Assembly (NCBI GenBank): GCA_963922205.1
Contig: CAWUHX010000112.1
Location: 990,598-1,054,597, forward strand
Source of the DNA: Romanomermis culicivorax
Taxonomy: Eukaryota; Nematoda; Enoplea; Mermithida; Mermithidae
DNA: 64,000 bases
Direction: 5' to 3'
How positions within the stretch are numbered: position 1 is the first letter of the stretch; each line of letters opens with the position of its first letter. The position numbers and the translations under genes were made by a program. The notes beneath the pieces were generated by a model, which saw only the letters and a list, made by a program, of their open reading frames with translations, made no database searches and was not told the DNA's origin. Below, piece by piece: positions 37,401 through 49,400 of this stretch.

Positions 37401-40400
37401 CTCAATGTGTGGAATTGGGAATTTGTTGCTGGGCGTAACATCGTTTATTCCACGGTAGTCGTCGATGGGTCGCCAAGAGCCATCATTTTTCTTTACCAGG
37501 AGAAACGGTGCAGCCCAGGGTGAGTGGGATTGTTCGATGAAGTCGTTGTCGAGCATTTCTTGGATATGGCCATGAACAATTGGTCTTTGCTCCATCGCAG
37601 TGCGGTAGTAATGGCTGGATACAGGCTTTGCGGTGCCGATGTCAATGTTGACCGTCAATTTGTTGGTGAACATTGCTTTGTCACCAGGAAGGCTGAAAAC
37701 ATCATGGTTCTGGCGTAGCATGCCGAGGGCCTTTGATTTTTGTACGGCGGTAACGTATGTTTTTGAGGTCATTTTGGTCAATGCAAAATCCTATTTTTGG
37801 TGATCCCTGTGGCATGGAAGCAATTTATCGAGTGCAGCGGGTTCATGGTCAGTTAAATCACAGTCTGCGGCGGTGGTTGCTACTTGACATTCGTCGTGGA
37901 TTTCCCTAAAGCCAAGCGCCTGTTTTGCAACTGCGTGTAATTGATTCACGTGAAGCTTGATGCTGTTGTGCATATTGTTGACAAATAGGAGCGGACATTG
38001 ACCGTTGGTGATGTTGATGACTGCGGTTTCAATTGGGAGCTCTGCAGCTATGCTGGTGGTTGGCAGTGGTTGAACGATCACGTGGGGAATGGTTTCCGTT
38101 GTTGTAGGAAAGATGGTGCTGGTTACCCATTGCTGGCAATGGGGCGAAATCGAAACCGATACTTGGGCGACGAGGAAAATTGGCTCGGCAAGCTCCGTAA
38201 CCTCCAGCCCCCATGATGGCGGTTGGTGTGGACTAGGTTTAGCCTGCCATATCGGTTGTTTGGCTTCGATTTCTTGGGGTTGGCTGAAAGTATCGGATTT
38301 GTTGTCATAAAAACTTACTCGCTCCTGTTCGGGGATTTCTTCGAGACCATTATCATTCACGGCATTTAAAAATAATTCCCTTTGCGGGCAAACTGAGGCA
38401 ATTACTTTGAGCAGTAGCTTCACGTCTTGAATTTCGATGTAATTTTCCTTGAAGTTTAGGATCGCATGAATATCGGGGTGGGCCAGAAAATCAGTACCCA
38501 TGATACATTGATCGTTTCTGTCATCGTCAAGAATTACACACTTGATCATATGTTCACGGAACGTGGATTCCATTGTGACTACCACTGGACGGAGGGCATT
38601 GACAACAGCGCCATCGGCCACTTTGATTTTACCACATATCAGGAGTTGGAACGATTGCTTGTCGAATGCGCATTTGACTAGTCCTGAGGACAATACCGAG
38701 CATTGGGCACTAGTGTGGATGAGCGCATCTGCCTTGACGGCGCCAAGTTTGATGGGGATTTGGAAAGCTCGCGTGGAGGCGTATTTGCGAACGAAAGTCT
38801 TTGATGACGGCATGAGGTTGTCAATCTGGCAAACAGATGAGCGGATGTGACGTGGATTGTGGGAAGCATGGACCATTGCATTCCAACAAACGATTCCTGA
38901 GCTAACAATCGGTGCGGCGGACGCTATTCCTTTGGAAGGGATTACCATGTTGGCAGCGGAAGTTGATTGGTTGGGCACGTGCATATCCAAAGCAGTCACG
39001 GAAATGGTTGAGGATGACGGCAAGGCCGGTAGCGCGAGTGGGAGTTCAAAGGATTGGGAGCTGGCACGTGAGGAATCCGTGGGTGTTGTAACATATGGAG
39101 CTGGCACAGCATTATAGTGAATGTGTTGTTCCCACAGCAACGGGAAGTTTGGATTTGGGTATATGGCGTAGGTGTTCTGAACAAAATCATTTGGACGATT
39201 TAAAGAGTTACCTTCAAAAAAAGTTCCTGGCCCCGTGGGAGTAATTCGAACCTCTCTGGGACAGTGCTCCATGGCGTGGTCTCCAATCCCATTGGCCACG
39301 GATATTGTTAGAGCTGATTCGGAAATTGGTTGATGGTAGTTGAACGGTGTGAGTTGGATGGTTGAAATATTGCCAATTGTTTTGTTGAGCATTTTGCCGC
39401 TTGAGCCAGATGCAATCTTTGGTATTGTGGGTGCGTGACTTGTGAGCGTCACACCAGAGACCTGTCGGTGGCATGGGACGAGGGGTGGTCGCGACTTGCA
39501 CATCGGTCGAAGCGGTTGGCATAAGTATTTCGGGGTTGAGATTGGTGGCGAGGGCTTTGCTGGCGTGTACCGGATGGGTAATCTTCAAGGCGTTGCTGTG
39601 ATTTGCGTTCTTCATGGTCGGTGTCGTATCGTTGGATCAATTGCTCCAGGTGCATCTCCGTGTGCAGTTGCGACTGCAGAGGTTGTTCTAGCGACAGTGG
39701 TTGAAAAGAGACGAATTTTGTGGCTGGCGGCACCATAGATTGCGGGTGGCGATCAGTGGAAAGCGTGCGGTCGCGATAGCAGTCCTGTGATCGGTCTGTG
39801 CTACAGCTACGTCAAAACGGTGATCGAATGGCTGTGGCGATCTTGGTTGTGGTGTTTCCTGATCGGCTTGGTTAACAAGTATTGGTTGCTCCGCAGTTCC
39901 AATTTCAGCTTTAGTTGTGTTGAGGATGCTAGGGGCTTTGGTGACGGCGTTGGCCAATTGTTGGACATTTGTAAAATTTTTTGCTTGCTCGCCGATTGTT
40001 AATTGGTAGAAAACAGGCATTTTGTCAAAAAGGTGTCAATTACTTGTTTGTGCTGAAAGTTTGGTCCTCATCTTGGTATAACAATTGTACATATGTCATT
40101 ACCTTACTCAAAAATGCGGCAAGTTCCTCTCCAGCTTCAGGGGTGATTGACGCGAGCTCGCGCTTGAGAGCCATTTGGTTACAATCCAGGGCTAATTGGA
40201 ACATGAAGAAATTTTTTGCATCTTCATACCGTGTCATATCTTGAAGCATGTCGCTCGGCGTATCGCCGGTAAGCCGGCGGAGTGCGCTCATCTTGATGTG
40301 GTTTGAGGTGTCGTATCCAAACTTGTTCTCCAAGCAAATGAAGAAACGTAGGAGGCATTTGTTTGTCGCGGCTCCATCGATGGCGAGTGGGTGCACATTG

Positions 40401-43400
40401 TCAACAATAGTTTTGATTTGACTGTCTTCTTCGCGATGAGACATGCATGGCAAATCGTACCAAGGTTGCGGGTGGTCATACTAGTTGTGGGGCGGGTAGT
40501 CCGAGAAACCAAATGGGTTGGCCGTGGGCGGCGGGCATCTTTGAGGTGCGGAGCAGGATATTTCATCTTCACCCCATGCGTTACGAGAGAATTCATTATT
40601 ATACAAAGTGTCAGTGGATGGCGCTTTACGTTTGACATGTGCTGGTGGCCGACTGAAAGCCAGAGCCCGTTCAGTTTCACGGAGAGTTTCGTTTAGGATA
40701 TAGATATTGTGCGTTTCCTCGCCGTGAAACCGTGAGGTCACTGGCGGTAGTCTTGGTGTAGGCAAGTTACGTGCTGCGGCTGCGGCGGTGGTCATTGAAA
40801 TTAATTGCTGCATTTGTTCTGCTAGGGTGGTGAAGCGCGCGTTTGTGGATTGCACTTGCTCTTGAATTTCACATTGAACACGTAGTTGCTGGGCTTGAAA
40901 TTTGGACTGTTGGAACATTGTTGGTTATCTGCGTGGCGGCAGTGCTGAGCTGTTCTAGAGCGTCCCGTGCTTCAATTTGAAAATTGTGAACTTCATTTGC
41001 GTTTGCAATTGCTAAACTGCTGTGGTGGTTGGTTACTGAAGAACGGGTGGCAGCTGGGGCCTGCTGTGGATTAATGTTGAGGAAAGACTCTGAGGAATCC
41101 CTTCGGGCGATGGTTGTGTCATTGTTGGCCTGTGCAGCGGTGCTGGGCAGCGGTATCTGAGATATGGCCAGCGTGCTAGCACATACAGTGGCAGCGATGA
41201 CTGAATTTTGACTTAATGGTGGCATTGGGAGTAAGTGTATCCGTGCGGATGCGGTGGGAATGAGGGGTACCTAGGCTTGTAAGGTGCCATCCAATGCAGA
41301 GTTACTAAAAATACAGGAGGGCTGATTAGGGGGTGGTAGGCTTACCGTGGGCACCGCAGAAGATTGCGCAATATTTGCTGTCAGCGGCGGCATTATTTGG
41401 TCAAAATTTAGGGTGCAGCGCATGGCCATGGTTGCATTAGGCGAGCTTGATCATGACGGGAGACATATGAGATCCGGCTGCATTTGGCTTACTTTCAGCA
41501 TCTTTTTCCGGAGGGTATAATAACCTTTTTTATAACCTTGGGTGTAACTACGGTGTGGTCGAATTTTGAAGATGGGAACCGTATTCGGATGCAGCGCAAT
41601 GGCGGGGAAAGGAAGTGACAATCCAAAGGGTCACCAGTGTTGTATTTGTGAATATGGTCGGGGATTGATGAGTCAGGCAGGAGTGGGATCCCATGGTTCG
41701 TCCTTAACGTACGTATTTCCCACGCCCACGCTTACCCAATTAGGTGAAGTAAATGTACTTAAACCCAACACTAATTACACCACAAATTAAGGAAAGGTAC
41801 TCCCTTAATTTGTCTCACCAATTAAAATAAACGTAAGAAAGGAAACCTTTCTTCAATTTTACCTTATGCAATAAAAACACTTACTTACAAAATGAGCCTG
41901 GGCGAGAACACAAAGAATTCACTCCCACGCACTACGGAGAAAAAGACAACCGAAAAGGCGTGCGGGGAGGCAATGAGTACAATATAAAGACCAATAATAA
42001 ACGTACATTATAAAAACCAATTTTTATGCACACACTATGAGAGAGAGCCAGCGCACGTGTACCGACGTGGGCTACAGTAAGATGGCTGTCGATGGTCCAT
42101 GTTGCTCGCTCCACTTGGTACTTGCGGGCCTCATGCACGAAACGACAAAAACGATAAAAGTACAGTAAAATCGGCGGAAACACACTACAACATGTTGTGG
42201 ACGAGTCCCGTCCATTAAACATAGTATTTGTTTACTTTTCGCCTAGTGAAACGGAACGCTGACAGCCCCAACTACATTACATATTATTACATTATTAATA
42301 TTATTATTAATACTTATTTTTATTCTTGCGTATCTAGCAGAGGCCGATTTACCGGGACCAAGTATCAAAGTATGCCCCAGCCTTTCCAGGATATTGTTAT
42401 TAGTTCCTTATATTTGTGTCAGCCTTTAGGAAACATCTGGGGCGACCCTGATTGCTTTTCGATTGCAAGAGTTAGAAATTCCAGTTACTTATTAGCGACT
42501 GAAGGTTGTGTTTAGTTCTGCTAGAGAACTGTTGCACTGTGTTCAGCTGATTACTTATAGGAAGCTCCTTTGATTGGCCTATGGTGGTTAGTTAGATACA
42601 AGCCAATAGACTCTTTAGTTATATTGCTGACATCTTCAGACCTAAGCAGAGTATTAAACGTAACACAATTGCTCTCAATCTTCGAGATGTTGTTGATCCA
42701 CTTTGGATTTTTTCAAAAGTATTGCTAATACAAGAAATTCGAAATGTCAAAAAATGATTACTTCTGAAAAATTTTTATTGTCGTTTAATCCTTTGCCCTT
42801 CACAAGATGGCTTTGTAGATCACTTTTGTTAATGCAGATTTGTAGATTTAGAGATCAATTGGACTACAACCTGCCAAAACTGCAATATCTTTCCGTTCAA
42901 CAGTTTATTGAGCCGAAAAACTTTTTTTAATCCATCTTTATAACCTTACAGCTAACATTCGAAATAATGTGATTAATAGTATTTTCTCACACTGTTTTGT
43001 CAAAAAATTATTGACATACTATAGCAAGCCATCACAATTACAAGCCGAAGCTTTATTCCCTGGATTGTCGACCCTCTTGCAATAGAACTTTAAGCCCATG
43101 TCAAAATGTTTATGAAATCAGTTGGAATACTTAATAAAGAATGTTTGATAAGCAAAAACTTAAGCAAGTATCATACATTCAATTGTCATCTGCCCGGAAG
43201 CACTGAAATCCCAGAGGAACTTTTCTTTTGCGCTGACTTTGTTTAGATCACAGAAAATATTTTCTGATTGTTTTTCTGACAGTAATCCACTCCGTCTATA
43301 CCTACCCACACACTGCCCAAGGACTCGATCCATTTCGTAGCCTTCCCGACAAACGGAATTTTGATTGACACAGTAGAATGAGCCGGGTGTGTTGACGCAG

Positions 43401-46400
43401 TTTTCGTGAGCAGGGCAAGACTTCGGGTTACCGCATTCGTCCACATCTAAAATAAAAAACTTTGCGCAAACGTTGTGTTACAAATGATCTAACTTTTTTA
43501 GCCCTTCCAATGATGAAACCTCATGTGAAAAATCCATGAAATTTTCACTGGACATCCTATGAACATGGTAATGCAAACTTTACCGTGACATTTGCCGTCT
43601 GAACCGATGACATAACCCGAATCGCAAAGAACAAATTTGCATAAACCCGTTACTCTATCTAAAATTTGACCCGATGAACAGACCCGTTTTTCACACCTAA
43701 AGCTCCCTTTGGTGTTGCGGCAGGAATAAGTTGGGCCGCAATTGTGTGTCTCCAAGGCGCACTCGTCCACATCTGTAAAGCATTACTGTTTAGAGTTATG
43801 GTGACGGTTCCGCTTTTATTCGTAAGAACTTGTATAAAACACCCCTGCCGAGGATTTTTATCGACAATATTCACAACTAGCAGTGAAAAAACTGCTTCCT
43901 ACAAGAATTGAAGACCGAACCTGGACTGTACGATATCCCTCAAATAAAAAGTAGTTAATTGTGTCAGCTTTGATTTGGTTCTACTGAATTGATTTATTTA
44001 TGAAGGCAGATTTCAGAAAAAAAATTGATTTTTCAACTTTATTGTTTCTGAAATTTCTTGAACAAACTTGGAAATTAAAAAAAATTAAAACCATTTCCCA
44101 CATGAATTTTCAAAATCTGAAGACTTACTTTTCAATAGACTTATAAAATCACAAGTCAACAAAGAACAGCACTGTTAGCTAATAATTTAGAAAGGATGCA
44201 GACAAATACCCACAACACATAAGAAAAGCCGCAATGTCAAACAAGAATCTTGACCCATCAAACACAACTCCCGTCCCACAGTTATCTGATCAGATCATTA
44301 GATGTGTTATGCTGGACAATGGCACTTTCAGCTTTGGACACTTTCAGCATTAATAATTTAATTGAATTTAGAAAAGTCGCCATGACCATCTCTATGATTC
44401 ACGAAAATTGTCTTATTCGGCCCATGTCCTCAACAAGAAAAATCAATTTTTTTTTGTAACAATCAATTTTTTTGTTACTCTACTCGCTTTTCTATAAAGC
44501 ATGCTCGATCGGAAGCCTGGGAACTGTGGTATGATTCATGGTAATGATCATTAATGTTCACCGAGATCTACAACTCTGAACTTCAGCAAAGTTTCAAGGC
44601 TTAGCAACGTGAGATCGGTTTCTGAGCATTCTAGTGGTAACTTCTATATCATGTACCTTTGCGGCCGCTTGCAGTAGAAAAGATAAACGAGATAATTTCC
44701 AACTTTTAAGTGTTCATAACTTCGTGATTATCTCGTTTGGTGCAATTGGCTCATGCACCAAACCAATCACCGATCATGCATGCAAGAAATGGAACAGTTG
44801 AGGCCCAAGTAAAAATTACCGTGACCAACAAGATTCATACCTTTGCAGTCTTCTGTATCACTATCTAAGTAATAGCCAGTGCCACAACTCATGGTTCGAA
44901 TGCATTTGTAAGATCTAGTAAATAAAGCAATACTAATACAAACTAAATATGATCTAACTATTACCACGCCACGTGATAGATAATTGCAGCTGATCAGAAC
45001 TATAACTACAAGAACCATACCCTACTGTGTTAATGCAACGTTGACCAACCGAACATTTGTTATCACGTTCTAGAACACATTCATCCATATCTAAATTTCA
45101 CCATAACAAATAAGATATTAAATTTGGACAAAAAATTACCTACCCACACATTTATCCAAAGTCGAGTTCATAACAAACCCTGTTTTGCAAACACACCTAA
45201 AATATTTCTAAGAATGGAAGCCACAAAAATAAGCACTTATTAGTGTGAAACAAATTACTACTCGAAACTTCCAATCGTATTTGTGCATACTTCAGTGACA
45301 GTGTCGCAGACCAACTCGGCGTCTTGGCATTCGTTGACGTCTGCAATAAATATGCCAAAGTATGCTATTATCGAACAATGTGGATGAAGAGCTTGCACCG
45401 GTGCATTGTCCGCGTGTGAACGTCATTCCCGTTGCACAAACTTGATCAGAAACGATCGAAGGTATGCATTCGAACGATCCGATGGAATTGATGCACCGTT
45501 CGGTACGCGAATCGCACGGATTGCTTGATGCGGATGAGTTATTGGAGCATTCATCTACATCTAATAATAAGTTCAGTATTGGTTAGAATAGTTGCATTGT
45601 GAGTCATCCAACAAGTTAGAACTATAACCCATTCTGTTTAAATGTCAGGCGTAGCGACATAGCAGAAAAATAGGTTCCGTTTGTTAGGCAATTTTCTCTT
45701 ACAGGAGAAGTGTATACTGTAGTAAAGTGCTAAATTTCTTCATGGGAATGGAAGGCAAAACCATTTTAAAACGTTTATCTACTGTTGTTAATTTTTTGTC
45801 TATTTTTTATTTTTTAACACGTTTATCTACGGTCGATTTGGACAGAACTGCGTCGACATCTGAGCACTGCTCGGGAAATTTGATCACTTAACCAAGTTAT
45901 TGAAAGAAATTTTCAGCTATTCTGTTTGCCGCTAAGTGACGAAAATTTTTTTAATCGATTACAGTAAAGTTCACTTGTTTTTTCCGATGTTGAATTGACT
46001 TGCATGAGATTGCTGCATTGATCATTTGAAAATACAATAAGTTCACCAAGGCGTTGGATCGGGAAATAACAATCTGTTTTTTTTTTTGTATTGCCGTCTC
46101 TTCAAACTAATCTTCCACATAATTTTAGCCATATAATGGTCTGACGGTATAATTTTTCTAGAAACTACAGCTGGAAAAATAAGACATGTGCCTTCACAAT
46201 CAACTTGAAATGGGAAATTACGGCCATCTCTATTTTATTGGTGCTACCAACAATGCATGCGAGTTGTCATTATTGTATTGCATTTGAGGTGTTTACGGAT
46301 AATCAGCCCTAAATTTGTCTCCCTGCTCTAACAGGAGCTATACTCCATTCGTTTTGAAATAATCGAGTCTCGGCAGACACAGCCTTACTGGAGATCAGGA

Positions 46401-49400
46401 AAATGACGTCATCTTGAAATGATTGAAACTAGTGATCATCAAAGACCCAGTATCATGATTAGAAAGAGTCAACGAGCCTCTCGTAATTTTAAATAAAAGT
46501 TTGGCTGCGATCCCACTGCATCGGTCATTTCAAAATCAAAGGAGTAGCATCAGATATGAATAAATGGACGTACTACTACAGTGTATAGCAAAAAATTTCC
46601 TCAGTTGCCAATTAATGCAGATCCTCATGTAATGATGCTTCAACTCCGACTAACATAGGTCAATAGCAAACCGTACCAGAACAAGTTTTCCCATCCGAAT
46701 TGAGCCTATATCCAGGCTTACAAGCGCAATTTACTTCCACTTGACCGTGATCCTCACACAATTGCTCGCAAGGGTTGTCAGTCCAACATCGATTATGAGA
46801 TTGCAATGTGGCTAGAAAAAAAATATATGTTCACTAGTTCATCAGAAAATGCCCCGATAGGGCAGAAAAAAGAATATACTTGCTTGGACAGTTGCCAAGC
46901 TAAAAAAAGAAGTGGACTTGATTTTTGAGAACTAGGGTTAAAGTCGGAAAAAATTCACTTTCGTTATGTTGGATTTTCATTCTTTCTCAAAAAAAAATTT
47001 TCCATGTCTGTGAAAAAGTATATTCTGCTGCATCATGCATTTGTCCTTCCCCTGGCATCTACTACACTAAAATTGTTCTATATGAAAATTATATGCACAT
47101 GACTTCAAATGTAAAGAAACGGTAAACAGATGGCATTGTAACTCCCGACCGATTCAAAACTCCTGCCTCTCAATCCAGCTAAAAAATACTGATGGAGGCA
47201 TATTAGTCATTTTCAGAACTATAAAGAAGCTTCTGGTTGGTTGCACTGCCTCAACATAAGAATAATCTCAACATCGGGATTAAATTTTTGATCTTTAGTT
47301 TGAGCTTATCGCAATGTCGAGATTATTTTCTTTCAGTTCACAAACGATGCTCACCTCAGGATTAACTAATACTGAGGTGTAAGTTCGAGTTTGGGAATTC
47401 CAGAAATTTTTGTATTTATTTGCTTTGCCATACGAAAATTATGCGAAAATGTTAGTGCAACCCAACAGCTCGTGCTAGGGATAATCTCGGCATTGAGCTC
47501 GTTATAATCCTGGTGACATTAAATTATACCGAATTTGAGATCAAACCGAAAAGCCTTTTTGTTCAAGATTACCTTGAGCTTGAGCTTAGACCCTTTTAAT
47601 GCAACTGGGCCTTAGTGACAGTCATTGGGCACCATTCTGCAAATGGGAGAACAGGGTAAAGCATACAAAAATGCTCCTGATTCAAAGTGCGCCAAATCCT
47701 TTACCCTGTTCTCCCCCACTATACTTGCACTCCCACGGCAACAGTACGACTTTTTTGAAAGCAAGATGGGAGCGACAGGAATGGGTGAAATTGCTTCCCT
47801 TCTGCTATCCCGCAAAAAGGCCGCTTTCTTCAAATTTCAGTTTAAATTCGAAAACTGTGAATGATGCTATTTTGTTGAATAGTTGAATAGAAGAGAATAA
47901 ATATGTTTATAGCTTGTAATCAGTAGAACTTACGGAGTGAATTCTATACGATATGTTATCTAAAATGAGCGAATTAAACATATCTTGCACAATCGATTTG
48001 TTGAGAGTGGCCAAAGCAGCCACCTCAACTACGAATTGTTGCAAAAAGAGATCGCCTTTCCCGCTGCTCGGTTGGCTCAGTTGGTTAGAGCGTGCGGATG
48101 GTAGCCACAAGGTCTCGGGATCAAAACAAAAAAATGGAATGGATTGAATATATGTAAACTGGATGGCATGGGGGGAATTAATAGGGGCAGTGATGGTGGC
48201 ATTGGTCTGATGAGGAGGAGCAGGAATGATTGTGACCATCATTGTATCCTGAATCGTGGCCCTCATGATAGTGGTCATCATGGGGATGGCTATCATGTCA
48301 TTGGTGGTTGTAATTCTGGGAATCATAGCACCCATTTCATGCCATTAGCCATCAATAGTAAATGTGACCATGGGATCAAGTCCCGGACCGAGCCTAACTT
48401 TTACTGAAGTCCCGAGTAGCGGGAACAGGTTGCCTCAACAGATTCAGTTCTAAGAAGACTTCTTGCCGTAGCTTTTTCTAAAAAAGCTGAGTGGGATTTT
48501 ATGAGCTATTTTCCCACAGTTGATTCCTTTTGTTGACACCAAATTCAGTGAAAAAGTTCAACACAGTTGGAAGCACACATGTGTCAGGGTTTTTGAAATG
48601 GAAAATTTGTTATAAAAGAAAATTGATCGGTCAACTTTTTTCGAATTTTTTGTCTCAGAAAACGCCAAAAAACCAAGGTCCACCCCCGCACCCTCCTCAA
48701 AATTTCCGAGATGCACATGTTTGGTTGGAAAGTGTGTTGCTGAACTCAGCTGCAGAATATACTTTTTCACAGACATAAAAAATTTTTTTTGAGAAAGAAT
48801 GAAAATCCAATATAACTAAAGTGAATTTTTTCCAACTTTAACCCAAGTTCTCAAAAATCTAGTCCACTTCTTTTTCTAGCCTGACAACTATCCAAGCAAG
48901 TATATTCTTCTTTTTTCTGCCCTATCGGGGAATTTCTAATAAACTAGTCTACCTCTTTTTAGTGGGCCTCAGCCATGCATGAAACATTCGTAAAAGCACA
49001 TTGAAATTTTAAATTTGGTCATCTTCGCATTAAAGAAACAATAAAAAAAGCTACGAATTCTCACTTTCGGTAAAAGTAAAAGATGTGTAAACCCCATACA
49101 ACTTAAAACACATTGTAAACAGAGTATAAACTGACCATTTCCCTTAATTCACAATGATCAAGAACCCCTCAAATAAAAAACCGCACAAATACCTTTGTTT
49201 ACACTCGAGTTAATTTTGTGTGTAAAGCAATCGCATTCATCAAATTCCCCCTGGTCGAAAACCCCTTCCACAAAAAATCACGAAAATACGCTTGTTTACA
49301 CCCGGAATAATTTTTCGTGTAAAGTGACCGTGTCCATCGAATTCCCAATGGTCGAAAACCCCTGCAGCCCAAAAATCCCAAAAAAGCAGTAGGCACTTGA

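Larger units (their letters stand above)
28111..42192 (-). mobile_element. LTR retrotransposon element 2 with extra exonuclease-containing region (14.1 kb)
   Basis: Two 555 bp LTRs (about 94% identical by hand count), flanked by the 4 bp direct repeat TGTT (28107-28110 and 42193-42196), so the insertion is complete. Read on the minus strand: 5' LTR, PBS, gag, protease, RT, RNase H, integrase, then a 5.7 kb extra region starting with a 3'-5' exonuclease-like domain, PPT, 3' LTR. Pol domain order and sequence are Ty3/Gypsy type. Stops and frameshifts occur in most parts. It lies in the fbl-1 intron between exons 10 and 11, in the gene's own orientation. Confidence 0.92.
46834..48948. mobile_element. 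DNA element with about 200 bp terminal inverted repeats (2.1 kb)
   Basis: 46834 to about 47033 is the reverse complement of about 48746-48948: ACTAGTTCATCAGAAAATGC against the right-hand end, sharing the CCCGATAGGGCAGAAAAAAG and CTGTGAAAAAGTATATTCTG blocks. No transposase is readable inside, so it is non-autonomous or internally replaced. It contains a 17 bp hairpin (47645-47715) and the interrupted tRNA-like sequence. It lies in fbl-1 intron 2, next to exon 3. Confidence 0.72.

Noticed and set aside
47599-47886. Small plus-strand ORF in fbl-1 intron 2
   Set aside because: It lies in a non-coding DNA element across a hairpin; no homology recognised.
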